Source: Haloplanus rubicundus (GTDB lineage Archaea; Halobacteriota; Halobacteria; Halobacteriales; Haloferacaceae). From it: a stretch of 64,000 bases of DNA. Below are positions 1-9,455 of this stretch, piece after piece (within the stretch, counting starts at the first letter, position 1; each line of letters opens with the position of its first letter). The notes below the pieces were generated by a model. It was not told where the DNA came from and ran no database searches. It was given only the letters and a program-made list of their open reading frames with translations. The translations under genes and the position numbers were made by a program. The stretch spans positions 992,001 to 1,056,000 of the forward strand of contig NZ_CP031148.1 of assembly GCF_003342675.1 (NCBI RefSeq), in the 5' to 3' direction.

Positions 1-1
1 C

Positions 2-1192
2 GCCGCAGACGGCGACTTACGGAGCCTCGTGGGGAGTCGGATGCAGCCGCTGATGGAGGAGACGGAGATGCTCCAGGAGTACGGCACGGCCGGCCTCGTC
101 AACCCCATCAACGAGATGGGGAAACTCGGGCGGCGGAACAACCGGGTCGAACACTCACCCCGCGAGGAGGCCGAGGCGATCAGCGGCGAACTGATCCGCG
201 AGGAGTACGTCACCGAGGATACGACGTGTGCGAACTGTGCCGTCGCCTGTGGCAAACACGTCACCGTCGAGAGCGAGGGGGTCACCGACGCGAAGATCCC
301 CGAGTTCGAGAGCCTGTTCGGCACCGCGACCATGACCGACGTCTTCGACGTCGAGCGGGTGATCAAGGCCAACGACCTCTGTGATCAGTTGGGGATGGAC
401 ACCATCTCGTGGGGCGTCTCCGTCGCCTTCGCCCGCGAGTGTTACGACGAGGGTCTCCTCGACGACGACGACTGCCCCCACCTCGCGTTCGGCGACGCCG
501 ACGGTCTCGTCGAACTCGCGCGCCTGACCGCACACCGGGAGGGGTTCGGCGACCGACTCGCCGAGGGGTCGTTTCGCCTCGCCGCCGAACTCGACGACGA
601 GGCCGAACGCTACCTCCACGGCACCAAGGGACTGGAGTTCGCCGCTCACTCCCCCCGCGGGCTGAAGGGGATGAGCATCGGCTACGCCACGTCGACGCGT
701 GGCGGCTCCCACCACGACACTCGTCCCACGCCCCAGTACGACGGCGAACACGCCGAGACGACGGAGGGTACCCCGGCCTTCGCCGCCCGCACCCAACATT
801 TCACCGCCCTCGGCGACTCCCTCACCCAGTGTCGGTTCGTGAGCGAAGGCGGCTACGACAAGCGCGTCACCGACCGCTACCGCGACGCCATCAACGCGGC
901 GACGGGCTGGGACCTCTCGACCGACGAGGTGGAGCGCATCGGCGAGCGCATCTACAACCTCGAACGCCTCATCAACGTCGAGCGCGGCGTCGCGCGCCGC
1001 GAGACGGACACGCTCTCACATCGGGTCATGCACGAACCCATCCCCGACGGGCCGGCCGAGGGGATGTACTGCCCCCCGGAGGAGCTGTCCGCCATGCTCG
1101 ACGAGTACTACGAGTTCCGCGGGTGGGACGACGACGGGATTCCCACGGCCGAACGACTCGACGCCCTCGACATGGCGGAACTGGCGGACTGA
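2..1192 (+). CDS. Aldehyde:ferredoxin oxidoreductase, C-terminal part (cut by window edge)
   Basis: Tungsten-dependent oxidoreductase of the AOR family, oxidising aldehydes to acids with ferredoxin as acceptor in the cytoplasm. The visible 396 residues correspond to the second and third domains. They carry a CxxCxxxC iron-sulfur motif (CANCAVAC, about residue 75) and the pterin-binding type motif DQLGMDTIS. The frame is open to base 2 without a stop, so the GTG at 29 is not the start, and the tungstopterin-binding N-terminal domain (about 200 residues) lies outside the window. The family is certain; the physiological aldehyde cannot be told. Confidence 0.9.
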   Translation, partial: AADGDLRSLVGSRMQPLMEETEMLQEYGTAGLVNPINEMGKLGRRNNRVEHSPREEAEAISGELIREEYVTEDTTCANCAVACGKHVTVESEGVTDAKIPEFESLFGTATMTDVFDVERVIKANDLCDQLGMDTISWGVSVAFARECYDEGLLDDDDCPHLAFGDADGLVELARLTAHREGFGDRLAEGSFRLAAELDDEAERYLHGTKGLEFAAHSPRGLKGMSIGYATSTRGGSHHDTRPTPQYDGEHAETTEGTPAFAARTQHFTALGDSLTQCRFVSEGGYDKRVTDRYRDAINAATGWDLSTDEVERIGERIYNLERLINVERGVARRETDTLSHRVMHEPIPDGPAEGMYCPPEELSAMLDEYYEFRGWDDDGIPTAERLDALDMAELAD

Positions 1193-1234
1193 TCGGCCGG
1201 GACGTATAACCCGTTCACTCCGAAACACCGACGC

Positions 1235-2773
1235 GTGTCCGCCCTTCGCGCCGCCCTCCACGCCGCCCTGAACGGCTCCCGCCTCCTCGCCGTCGCCGCC
1301 GCCGTCGCCCTCGGCGAGGTGGCGCTCCGAATCGGCCTCGCGCTTCACGGCCCGCCAGCCCTCGCCCTCCTCTGTCCGCCGGTGATCGCCGTCGTCGGGT
1401 TCGGGCTGGCGGCGTCGACGGTCCGCGCCGCCCTCCCGCCCGATGCCCGTCCAGCGGACGGCGACGCGCCCGCCCTCTCGACGCTGGTCGTCGCCGCCGT
1501 CGTCGGGCACGCCGCCGCCCTCTTTCTCGGGACCGCCGGCTTCCTGCTTCTCGATACCCCGATTCGCGCCGCGCTGTACGCGCTCGGATACGGTGACGCG
1601 CTCGGGACGACGGCTCAGGTCGGCGGCGCCGTCCTCGGTGTCGTCGTCGGGACGCTCCTCGCGTGGGCCGTCCCCGGCATCGCCGTCGGTCGCCTCCTCG
1701 CCGGGGCGACGCCGCGGCGGGCGGTTCGGACGGCGCTTTTCGCCCCGACCCGGTCCCCCCGCGCCGTCGCCGGGGCGCTCGGTCTCCACGTCGCGTTCGC
1801 CCTCCTCCTCGGTCTCTCGCTCGCGGTCGGACTCGAGGCCGGCCGGCTCCGGCGCTCCGCCGTCGTCGCCGCGGCGCTCGGCGGTGGAGTCGCCCTCCCG
1901 ATTCTGATACTGGGTCCCGCGGTCCTCGCCGCCCGGTACCGGGCGTGGACGGCCCCCCGCGTTCGCGGCCCGGACCGTCGGCGTCTCGCGCTCGCGGCCC
2001 TCCTCTGCACCGGCCTCGTCGTCGGCGCCGCCGGGGTCCGGACGGCGGAACTGCGACCGGTCGACTCCGCCCCCGACGCCCTCCCCGCCGACCCCGACGC
2101 GGCGTACGCGACGGCGCTCGGGAACACCTTCCGGGCCGACCACCGCTACCGGCTCGCGATCCTCGACGGCGACGACCCCGACGGGGAGCCGTTCGTCGTC
2201 GAACGCCGCCTCGACCGGACGGATCGGCAGTACCGACAGCGACTCGCCGGGGAGGCACGCGGGCCGGATGTCTACGCGAGCGCGGGAGCCGGATCGCCGC
2301 CGATCCGCGGGTTCGACCCCGTCGCGCTCGGGGAACGGACCGTCGACGACGGCCGGACGGTTCGGGCGTCGCCGGACTACCTGCTGTACACCACGGGCTA
2401 CGCCTGGGACGGCGAGGGGGGCCTCCAGCCGCCCGCGCCGGTCGACGGCTGGCGCGTCGCCGACCGGAGCGACGAGCGCCTCGTCCTCGAACTCACGGGG
2501 GCGCGGCCGACCTTCGAGGCGGTCCAGGGCGTCTCGCCGGACCGCATCACGAACGTGAGCGTCGCGCGGATTCGAGCCGTGGTGGACCGCGAGAACCGGA
2601 CGCTCGAACGGATCGAGGTCCGGTTCGCGGCGACGGTCACGGCCGGCGAGACGACCGACCGAATCGAGCGACGCGTCGACCACGCGTTCGCGGTCGGGAT
2701 CGACGTGGACCGGCCGGCGGCGCTCGGCCCGCCCCGGCCGGGCGAACTGCTCTGGAAACTGCTCGTCTACTAG
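1235..2773 (+). CDS. Polytopic membrane protein with C-terminal extracytoplasmic domain, unknown function
   Basis: 512 residues with a GTG start 42 bases after the AOR stop, so possibly co-transcribed. The first ~260 residues hold about six hydrophobic segments (for example around residues 15-60, 85-105, 125-155, 175-205 and 210-230). One more segment at about 250-270 precedes a ~240-residue soluble tail with no cysteines and a lipoprotein-like or sensor-like mixed composition. The stop overlaps the convergent neighbouring gene by four bases. I do not recognise a family. Confidence 0.75.
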   Translation: MSALRAALHAALNGSRLLAVAAAVALGEVALRIGLALHGPPALALLCPPVIAVVGFGLAASTVRAALPPDARPADGDAPALSTLVVAAVVGHAAALFLGTAGFLLLDTPIRAALYALGYGDALGTTAQVGGAVLGVVVGTLLAWAVPGIAVGRLLAGATPRRAVRTALFAPTRSPRAVAGALGLHVAFALLLGLSLAVGLEAGRLRRSAVVAAALGGGVALPILILGPAVLAARYRAWTAPRVRGPDRRRLALAALLCTGLVVGAAGVRTAELRPVDSAPDALPADPDAAYATALGNTFRADHRYRLAILDGDDPDGEPFVVERRLDRTDRQYRQRLAGEARGPDVYASAGAGSPPIRGFDPVALGERTVDDGRTVRASPDYLLYTTGYAWDGEGGLQPPAPVDGWRVADRSDERLVLELTGARPTFEAVQGVSPDRITNVSVARIRAVVDRENRTLERIEVRFAATVTAGETTDRIERRVDHAFAVGIDVDRPAALGPPRPGELLWKLLVY

Positions 2774-3165
2774 GCGCCGGCACCGCGGTAACCGGCGACG
2801 AACCACACCCCCAGTGCAACGACGGCGGCGACGACGACGAACGCCCAGAACGCGGTCCACGCGCCGAGGCCGGCGCTCCCGGTTCGGGCCGCGACGCCGA
2901 CGCCGGCGACGCCCGCGGTGACGAAGGGGGCGAGGAAGGGGAGATCGGTCCACTCCCCGCCGGCGTTGTGGTACTCGACCGCGTAGCCCCAGACGTTGCC
3001 GACGGTGAACTGGAAGACGACGAGACCGAGGAGCCCGGAGAGGACGGCTCGGAGGGCCGTCTCGACGGTGATGGTGCCGGCACGCAGGAGGGTGATGGCG
3101 GTTCCGACGCCGAAGACGACGAGCATCACGCCGTGCCACGGTCGGAGGTGGTCGCGGAGGGCCAT
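2770..3165 (-). CDS. Small four-helix membrane protein
   Basis: 131 residues with about four hydrophobic segments (roughly residues 12-30, 38-58, 78-93 and 100-125) joined by short loops. The only long polar stretch is around WGYAVEYHNAGGEW. It is convergent with, and overlaps by four bases, the preceding plus-strand membrane protein gene. No known domain was recognised. The length and topology fit the many small haloarchaeal membrane proteins of unknown role. Confidence 0.75.
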   Translation of the reverse strand: MALRDHLRPWHGVMLVVFGVGTAITLLRAGTITVETALRAVLSGLLGLVVFQFTVGNVWGYAVEYHNAGGEWTDLPFLAPFVTAGVAGVGVAARTGSAGLGAWTAFWAFVVVAAVVALGVWFVAGYRGAGA

Positions 3166-3357
3166 GGTGACGGCTCTCGCCCCGGCGTCAAGAGGGTAGT
3201 GGCGCCGGCCGCCGCTTCGATCTCCCAGTCGTCGAGACTAGTGGTCTCAATGCATACGGCCGACACAGAACAAAACGTCACTTCGCGCAGTCCCCCTCTA
3301 CAATCAGGGGTGGGACAGACATAACGGGCCTGCGCCCCTCGTACTAGAGAGTTAGCC

Positions 3358-4566
3358 ATGGATATCTCCGAGATACTCTCGACAAAGTTCACCGAGTTCG
3401 ACATCGGAACCCCCCTCTCGAAAGTCGCCGGGGCATTCGAGAATCAGGAACTCGACGCCGTCGTCGTAACGGACGGCGACGAGTATCGCGGCATCGTGAG
3501 TCGCCGACAGCTGGCGTCCTCGTCCAACCAGCCGTCCGCGAAGGTCGGCTCACAGGTACAGCACGTCCCGACGGTCGACCGCACCGAAGACGTCCGCGAG
3601 GTCGCGCGGCTCATGATCGGGAGCGACGCCAAAACGCTCCCCGTCCTCAAGGATAACCGCGTCGTCGGTGTGGTAACCGGCGATGCGGTCCTCGAAGCTG
3701 TGCGCCCGTTTCTCGACGCAGCGACCGTCGACGACGCCTACACGACAGAGCTGATCAGTGCAAGCCCTGAAACCACGATCGGGAAAGTGCTCAATCTGCT
3801 TCGAGAGGCTGGTATCGCTCACCTCCCAGTCGTCGACGGTGAGGATCTCACAGGAATGGTGAGCTTGTACGACGTCATCGAGTTCACGACGCGGGGCGGC
3901 AGCAAGAGCCAGGGCGGGTCGTCGAGTGGCTTTGGTGGCCGTGGCGGGGGGCAGAACCGCGGTGGGTTCGGCGCGCGCGAGGGTGACGCCGACCGGATGC
4001 TCGACCTGCCGGTCCGGAACCTGATGTCCGACGCAGTCGCGACGGTCGAGCGGAGCGCATCGCTCGACGAGGTCGTCGAAACGATGTTCGACCGGGAGAT
4101 TTCCTCGCTCGTCGTCACGGCCGATGACACCGACGAGCCGGTCGGTATCATCACGAAGACGGACATTATCGAGGCGCTCACCTGGGAGCGCGACGACCGG
4201 AACGCCGTGCAGGTGTTCGGGCTCGACCTGCTGGAGGGGATGGACTACGACGACGTCTCCGCGCTGATCGAGAGCATGGCCTCGAAGTACGGCGAGATGA
4301 GCGTGATCAAGGCCAGCATCGAACTGCAGGAGCACAAGGAACGGACCCGGGGCGTGCCGCTGGTGCTGGCACGGATTCGGCTGGTCACCGACCGTGGCTA
4401 CTTCACTGCCGATGGTGAGGGGTACGGTGCCTCCCACGCTCTTCGTCTTGCGGCGAACGCGGTCGAACGCCAGCTTCTCAAGGGGAAGACCTACGGCCAA
4501 TCGAAGAAACATCCCGACACAGACGAACAGGAACAGCTCTACGGCTGGTGGCTCGGGGGGACATAG
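3358..4566 (+). CDS. Four-CBS-domain protein with C-terminal hibernation-factor-like (HPF/S30AE) domain
   Basis: 402 residues. Four CBS repeats lie at about 1-55, 60-115, 125-180 and 215-275. CBS3 and CBS4 are separated by a Gly/Ser/Arg-rich low-complexity linker (about 183-210). CBS pairs bind adenine nucleotides. Residues ~285-375 (alternating strands and helices, with IKASIELQEHKE then LVLARIRLVTDRGYF) resemble the ribosome-binding HPF/sigma-54-modulation fold. An archaeal tetra-CBS ribosome dimerisation factor has been described, so a ribosome-silencing role controlled by energy state is a reasonable inference. The CBS assignment is firm; the HPF assignment is by eye. Confidence 0.85.
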   Translation: MDISEILSTKFTEFDIGTPLSKVAGAFENQELDAVVVTDGDEYRGIVSRRQLASSSNQPSAKVGSQVQHVPTVDRTEDVREVARLMIGSDAKTLPVLKDNRVVGVVTGDAVLEAVRPFLDAATVDDAYTTELISASPETTIGKVLNLLREAGIAHLPVVDGEDLTGMVSLYDVIEFTTRGGSKSQGGSSSGFGGRGGGQNRGGFGAREGDADRMLDLPVRNLMSDAVATVERSASLDEVVETMFDREISSLVVTADDTDEPVGIITKTDIIEALTWERDDRNAVQVFGLDLLEGMDYDDVSALIESMASKYGEMSVIKASIELQEHKERTRGVPLVLARIRLVTDRGYFTADGEGYGASHALRLAANAVERQLLKGKTYGQSKKHPDTDEQEQLYGWWLGGT

Positions 4567-4661
4567 TGCAACGGGAGTGAACACGCCGATACGACTACAC
4601 TTCGAACGAAGTATGCCGACGCACCACCACGGTACGCAGTCATTCGAGACTCACGCGGGGG

Positions 4662-5135
4662 TCACTCGCCTCGTTTGCCGTACGTCTCTTTCCCCCAGCC
4701 AAAATCGGAGGTTTCCTCGTTCCGTTCGAGGTAGTCCTCCAGCGTCTCGTAGACGGCTCGGCCCAGATCCTGTAACGCGGCGTCGATCAGCGAAACCGTG
4801 CTCGATTCGAGCGAGTCGGTCGCATCTCGCTCCCGCCAGTCGTCCGGAATCGTCGGGGCATCGAAGCGAAGCCGATCGTCGGTGGGGTCCCAGTAGAAGT
4901 CGAACGCCTGGAACAGGCCGAGGTCGCTGACGATTCGAACCTGCTCTTCGTCGAGGTCCGTGTACTCGGTCCACTCGTTGAACCCTTCCGTCCACGCTCC
5001 CTCCTGGAGCAGGTCTTCGAGATCCTCCCGATAGAAGTCCTCCGACCCGAGCGTCTCGTCCTGCAAATCGAACTCGCGTGGCTTCCCTCGGTTCGAGAGG
5101 TCTGGCGGGTCCGGAACCGCTACGTCGAGTGCCAT
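4662..5135 (-). CDS. Conserved-looking acidic protein of unknown function
   Basis: 157 residues, soluble, acidic, with no cysteines or membrane segments. The start is set at the ATG at 5135 (MALDVAVPDPPD) because an AT-rich TATA-like block lies about 20-30 bases upstream; a longer reading from 5186 would cross that promoter. The sequence is rich in short acidic helices and contains EWTEYTDLDEEQV. No family recognised. The gene is monocistronic and convergent with the CBS-domain gene. Confidence 0.7.
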   Translation of the reverse strand: MALDVAVPDPPDLSNRGKPREFDLQDETLGSEDFYREDLEDLLQEGAWTEGFNEWTEYTDLDEEQVRIVSDLGLFQAFDFYWDPTDDRLRFDAPTIPDDWRERDATDSLESSTVSLIDAALQDLGRAVYETLEDYLERNEETSDFGWGKETYGKRGE

Positions 5136-5153
5136 ACCACATGTTAAACGGAC

Positions 5154-5164
5154 AATATAATAAA
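5154..5164 (-). promoter_or_regulatory. Probable TATA box of the gene ending at 4662
   Basis: Read on the minus strand the block is TTTATTATATT, an AT island in GC-rich DNA, 19-29 bases upstream of the ATG at 5135. This is the spacing expected for a haloarchaeal core promoter with a very short or absent leader. Confidence 0.55.
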
Positions 5165-5219
5165 GGCCGGTAACGATTCTCGGCACGTCCGACTTCTACG
5201 CTCGCGTCGGCTTCCTGGA

Positions 5220-5287
5220 CTATCGTAGCCTTTGTAAGTCATTGCACACCCGATCGGGTGTGCGAACAGTTCCAAACGCTACGATAG
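5220..5287. repeat. Compound inverted repeat, copy A
   Basis: 68 bp. The outer arms CTATCGTAGCCTTTG and CAAACGCTACGATAG pair with one mismatch. Inside are TAAGTC and ACAGTT boxes flanking a perfect 20-bp palindrome, GCACACCCGATCGGGTGTGC. The same architecture recurs at about 35945, 36885, 56701 and 59140. This copy is intergenic, upstream of the SPFH gene. It encodes no protein; it may be a MITE-like element or a structured RNA. Confidence 0.85.
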
Positions 5288-5425
5288 CTCTCGACCACGT
5301 GGTGTTTCGACTTCTACCCCGTTGTACGCGACTCCACGACGCCATCGTGTTACTCTAATAATAAAAAGCACGTAGGCCGTGAAAATCTCGTCCCTTGACG
5401 CAGTCGCGGAGCGAATACGCGACAC

Positions 5426-6526
5426 ATGTACGATCTGGTCCCGCTGCAGGCTTCCGGTTTCGGGGTAATGATCGTTGGCCTGTTCGTACTGGTGCTGGCG
5501 ATCGTAACGGTCTGGCAGATGGTGCGGATCGTCGATGCCTACGACAAAGAGGCGCTCACCGTCTTCGGCGAGTATCGCGGCTTGATCGAACCGGGCATCA
5601 ACTTCGTCCCGCCGTTCGTTTCGCGCACGTACCCGTTCGACATGCGGACACAGACGATGGACGTGCCCCGACAGGAGGCGATCACGCGGGACAACTCCCC
5701 CGTGACGGCGGATGCCGTCGTCTACCTCCGCGTGATGGATGCGAAGAAGGCGTTTCTGGAGGTCGAAGACTACAAGACGGCGGTCTCGAACCTCGCCCAG
5801 ACCACGCTCCGGGCGGTCATCGGCGACATGGAACTCGACGAGACGCTGAACAAGCGCCAGGAGATCAACGCTCGCATTCGCAAGGAACTCGACGAACCGA
5901 CCGACGAATGGGGGATCCGCGTCGAGTCTGTCGAGGTCCGAGAGGTCAATCCCAGTCCGGAGGTGCAGAACGCGATGGAACAGCAAACCGGCGCGGAGCG
6001 CAGACGTCGGGCGACGATCCTCGAAGCGCAGGGCGAACGCCGGAGTGCAGTCGAGAAAGCCGAGGGGGACAAGCAGTCGAACATCATTCGAGCGCAAGGG
6101 GAAAAACAGAGCCAGATCCTCGAGGCACAGGGTGACGCCATCTCGACGGTCCTGCGCGCGAAGTCCGCGGAGTCGATGGGCGAGCGTGCGATCATCGACA
6201 AAGGGATGGACACGCTCGAAGCGATCGGACAGGGGGAGTCGACGACGTTCGTCCTCCCGCAGGAACTCACCTCGCTGGTGGGGCGCTACGGCAAGCACCT
6301 CACGGGAAGCGACGTAGCGGCCGACGGACAGCAGCTAGACAGCCTCCAGTTCGATGCCGAGACGCGCGAACTCGTCGGACTCGACGACATCAAGGAGATC
6401 CTCGGCGAAATCGACCGCGCATCCGAGATGGACGTCGAAGAGCTAGAGCAACAGGCCAAGGCGGTCAAGGACGGGGCTTCGAACGCCGCGAGTGCCGGCC
6501 ACGTGGAGGAGGAGACGAACGACTGA
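5426..6526 (+). CDS. SPFH/Band 7 membrane protein (stomatin/HflK-like)
   Basis: 366 residues. One N-terminal membrane segment (about 12-33) is followed by the Band 7/SPFH domain (about 35-215; note EPGINFVPPFVSRTYPFDMR and the VREV turn). A long charged helix (~205-265) carries repeated EAQGE/RAQGEKQ motifs that mediate oligomerisation. The family forms large membrane-bound rings or microdomains, often controlling FtsH-type proteolysis. The small gene starting at 6529 follows after two bases and is probably co-transcribed. No NfeD partner is adjacent. The family is firm; the cellular role is inferred. Confidence 0.9.
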   Translation: MYDLVPLQASGFGVMIVGLFVLVLAIVTVWQMVRIVDAYDKEALTVFGEYRGLIEPGINFVPPFVSRTYPFDMRTQTMDVPRQEAITRDNSPVTADAVVYLRVMDAKKAFLEVEDYKTAVSNLAQTTLRAVIGDMELDETLNKRQEINARIRKELDEPTDEWGIRVESVEVREVNPSPEVQNAMEQQTGAERRRRATILEAQGERRSAVEKAEGDKQSNIIRAQGEKQSQILEAQGDAISTVLRAKSAESMGERAIIDKGMDTLEAIGQGESTTFVLPQELTSLVGRYGKHLTGSDVAADGQQLDSLQFDAETRELVGLDDIKEILGEIDRASEMDVEELEQQAKAVKDGASNAASAGHVEEETND

Positions 6527-6528
6527 CG

Positions 6529-6804
6529 ATGACTTCCGAACGCAATCCACCAGCGGGCTGGGTGTTGGAGACCGAGCGGACGACACACGACGAACTCATG
6601 GGCCGGGACTACACGACGGTCCTCTATCGACAGGAAGACACCAGAAGCGCAGTGTACATCAACGAGGTCATCGACGGGGACAACGTCTGGGAATACATCG
6701 TCCATCGCTCGGGGCGGGACGGTGACCTCGGGACCGCCGCCGACTTGGAGACGGCGAAGGGGATAGCGTTCGCGTTCATGAGCGACTCCGTCGCCAGCGT
6801 GTGA
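6529..6804 (+). CDS. Small protein in operon with SPFH gene
   Basis: 91 residues, starting two bases after the SPFH stop, so translational coupling is likely. It is soluble and compact, with conserved-looking aromatic positions (WVLETERTTHDELMG, VWEYIVHRS) and a C-terminal helix. No cysteines or membrane segment. I do not recognise the family; context suggests an accessory of the SPFH complex, which is an inference from spacing only. Confidence 0.7.
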   Translation: MTSERNPPAGWVLETERTTHDELMGRDYTTVLYRQEDTRSAVYINEVIDGDNVWEYIVHRSGRDGDLGTAADLETAKGIAFAFMSDSVASV

Positions 6805-7103
6805 CGAGGTCCGTGCGTTTCACGGTGTCTCACTGGGGCCGGATAGTGACTGATCGGTCGTCGGTATCGTGCGTCGCGGTGTCCGCGTTGTTCCGTGGAC
6901 TCCCTCGTGTCCGACGGGTTGCCACCGCGGTCGGCGGTTGTCACCCGCCGTTCCTCTCCAGACGACGAGAGGCGACCCCACTGCCCGGTCGAATTCGGTG
7001 CCGGGGTACGGCGCCGACTGGACGCCCGCCACGACCGATAGATCCGTCCCGTCGACGTCCCCGACGTGCCGTGTCGCGACGAACAGCGTCGAGAGCTGGA
7101 CCA

Positions 7104-7256
7104 CTACCGCGTCGAGCGCGCCGTGCGCGTCTCGTTGCCGTCCCGAACTAAATCATCACAGCGCGGACACACCCGTACGGTGTCGAGATGTGCCGGGGCA
7201 AACACACGAACGTACCGTTCGGTCACGAAGGAATCACAGTTATCGCACTCGGGCAT
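7104..7256 (-). CDS. Micro zinc-ribbon protein (DUF7563-like)
   Basis: 50 residues beginning MPECDNCDSFVTERYVRV, with a second knuckle VCPRCDDLVRDG. The two CxxC pairs about 29 residues apart would bind one zinc. It resembles a very common haloarchaeal micro-protein family whose members start MPEC and end in a basic tail (here NETRTARSTR). The ATG at 7256 is chosen because family-like sequence begins exactly there. Function unknown. Confidence 0.8.
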   Translation of the reverse strand: MPECDNCDSFVTERYVRVFAPAHLDTVRVCPRCDDLVRDGNETRTARSTR

Positions 7257-7583
7257 ACCGGCTCCAGAATGCTCACGCTCATAATTTGCGGTAGTTACTC
7301 TCTTCAGCAATGTTCTTATTTCGGTGACACTCGACCGCTTCGATTCGACTGCCGGGCCGACAGCCGTGTTCGCTTCCCGGTCGTCGGTGTTTGCTACGAT
7401 GGGAGCGGCACCTCTACTCGGCACCGTCGGATACCGAGACCGCCGTAGCCACACGGCAACACTACGGGAGGTGTCCGAGTGAGTGCGAGACTCCCAAAAT
7501 GGTAACCGAACGCAGTGGGCTCGATTCTACAGGACGAGCGCGGTGTCCTTTGCCCGTGTTTCGGGGGTGGGGGAAGACACGTA
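7257..7583. other. Intergenic stretch, no gene seen
   Basis: No reading frame here has convincing coding character. An AT-rich block around 7280-7320 (ATAATTTGC, TTCTTATTTC) probably holds the minus-strand promoter of the micro zinc-ribbon gene. The remainder is GC-rich with no repeat noticed. Confidence 0.4.
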
Positions 7584-9455
7584 TCATACACGGACGCCCC
7601 AGAAGAACGCGATTCCGAGGACGGTAACGATCGAAAGGACGAACTGCAACGGGGCACCGACCCGAATGAAGTCCGAGAACGTGTACCCCCCGGGCCCGTA
7701 GACGAAGAGATTCGTCTGGTAGCCGACGGGCGTCATGAACGCCGTGGAGGCGGCGAACGTGACCGCCAGAACGAACGCGAACGCGTTCGCCCCGATCGAT
7801 TGGGCGGCGTTGGCAGCCACTGGAATCATCAACACGACGCTCGCGTTGTTACTGATGACGCTCGTCAACAGTCCAGTCGCGAGGTAGAAGACCCACAGGA
7901 CGCCGATCGGTGGCAGGAACACCGACGTCGCGGCGACGGCATCGCCGAGTAGCGCCGCAGCGCCTGTCTGTTGTAAGGCGATACCGAGCGGGATGACGCC
8001 GGCGAGGAGGAATATCACGTTCCACTCGACGGAGGAGTAGAGTTCCGTTGGCTTGAGGACGCCGGTGAAGATCATCGCCACGACGCCGGCGAGTGCTGAG
8101 ACGACGATCGGGAAGATGTTCAACGCCGGCAGTGCGACCACGCCGGCGATGATGCCGACTGCGAACGGTATCTTCTCGCTCCGGTAGCTCATCTCGTCGA
8201 ACTCGTGGGCGACGATGAAATCCTCGTTCTCGACGAGTCGTGTGAGGCTGTCGGGCGGTGCTTGGACTAAGAGCGTGTCGCCGACGCGAATGCGGATGTC
8301 CTCGAACTGATCCCGGACGACGTCTCCACGGGTTCGAAAGGCGAGCACGTTCGCGTCGTAGCGCTGTCGAAACGACGAACTCGCCAGCGTTTCGCCAACG
8401 AGAAACGATCCGGACGGGATGACGACTTCGACGAGCACCGGTTCTTCCTCCTCCGGGTGCAGGTCGTCCTCGGTTCGCGGACCTCCCGATAGTGTGAGTC
8501 CTTCCGCATCCATGATGTACTCGAGCGTCTCTCGGTTCGTCCTGAGTCGGAGCGTATCGTTTTCGTGTATCTCCTTTCGAGCGAGCGGTTCGTCGAACTG
8601 CTCGCCGTAGCGAATCAGCTGTAACACGTCGATATCGAGATCGTCGTCGCCGAGCGCCTCCCGGACGGTCTGGCCGATCAGTGGTGAGTTCGCCGGGACG
8701 ACGACGTCCGCGAGGTATTCCTGAAGCGCGTACTCCTCGACGAGGTCCTCGTCAGCCGGGATTCGTTCGGGAAGGAGTCGAACGCCGACCGTCATGAGAT
8801 AGAGGGCACCGACGGCGAAGACGACGACACCGAGTTTGGTGAACTCGAACATCCCGAACGCATGTAATCCGAGCTCGGGCGACTCCGCACCGAGTTGGGC
8901 GGCGATATCGCTCGCGAGAATGTTCGTCGACGTTCCGATGAGTGTGAGCGTCCCCCCGAGCATCGACGCGAACGACAGCGGCATCAGGAGCTTCGAGGGC
9001 GAGGTCTTCCCTTCGTGTGCGAGATCGGCGATGACGGGAACCAGAATCGCGACGACCGGCGTGTTGTTGATGAACCCCGAGACTGGGCCAGTGACTCCAA
9101 TCGTCGCGGCGAGTTGCTTACGTCGGTCGGTCCCGGCGAAGGCACTCATCTTCCGGCCGATCAACTGGACGAGGCCGGTTCGGTTGATACCCGTACTCAG
9201 AATGAGCATCGCCAGGACCGTTATGGTCGCCGGGTTCGCGAACCCCGAGATTCCCTCCCGCGGGGAAATCTGTGTCCATGGTTCGAGCAGCATCAACAGC
9301 ACCATGATCAAGATGGCGGTGACGTCGATTGGAAACCGTTCGGTCGCGAAGAGTACGAGAGCGAGGAGGATGAGGACAAAGACGACGAGCATCTCGGCCG
9401 TCACCGGCGTCGAGGCCAGACTCTGGTCTGCCAGAGAAACTAAAGAGAAGGACAT
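7584..9455 (-). CDS. SLC13/DASS-family anion transporter with two RCK-C (TrkA-C) domains
   Basis: 623 residues. The N-terminal half has about five membrane helices and the hairpin motif FINNTPVVAILVPV. A central soluble part (about 210-390) holds two TrkA-C/RCK-C regulatory domains (DVVVPANSPLIGQTVREAL and EVVIPSGSFLVGETL). The C-terminal half repeats the transporter fold with the matching SNNASVVLMIP motif. Members carry sulfate, dicarboxylates or other anions, commonly with sodium. The start at 9455 (MSFSLVSLADQ) was chosen because upstream residues look non-coding. The substrate cannot be told from sequence. Confidence 0.88.
   Translation of the reverse strand: MSFSLVSLADQSLASTPVTAEMLVVFVLILLALVLFATERFPIDVTAILIMVLLMLLEPWTQISPREGISGFANPATITVLAMLILSTGINRTGLVQLIGRKMSAFAGTDRRKQLAATIGVTGPVSGFINNTPVVAILVPVIADLAHEGKTSPSKLLMPLSFASMLGGTLTLIGTSTNILASDIAAQLGAESPELGLHAFGMFEFTKLGVVVFAVGALYLMTVGVRLLPERIPADEDLVEEYALQEYLADVVVPANSPLIGQTVREALGDDDLDIDVLQLIRYGEQFDEPLARKEIHENDTLRLRTNRETLEYIMDAEGLTLSGGPRTEDDLHPEEEEPVLVEVVIPSGSFLVGETLASSSFRQRYDANVLAFRTRGDVVRDQFEDIRIRVGDTLLVQAPPDSLTRLVENEDFIVAHEFDEMSYRSEKIPFAVGIIAGVVALPALNIFPIVVSALAGVVAMIFTGVLKPTELYSSVEWNVIFLLAGVIPLGIALQQTGAAALLGDAVAATSVFLPPIGVLWVFYLATGLLTSVISNNASVVLMIPVAANAAQSIGANAFAFVLAVTFAASTAFMTPVGYQTNLFVYGPGGYTFSDFIRVGAPLQFVLSIVTVLGIAFFWGVRV

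Noticed and set aside
29-1192. GTG at 29 as the start of the AOR gene
   Set aside because: The frame stays open to base 2 and the family has ~200 more N-terminal residues, so the gene is cut by the window edge.
1016-3139. Long minus-strand reading frame of ~700 residues
   Set aside because: It is a frame shadow of GC-rich genes: Arg/Gly/Pro-rich, no domain, and antisense to the membrane protein and the AOR end.
6820-7104. Possible 94-residue minus-strand gene
   Set aside because: GTG start with no ribosome-binding site; composition not protein-like beyond a few phrases; no conserved motif. Treated as intergenic.
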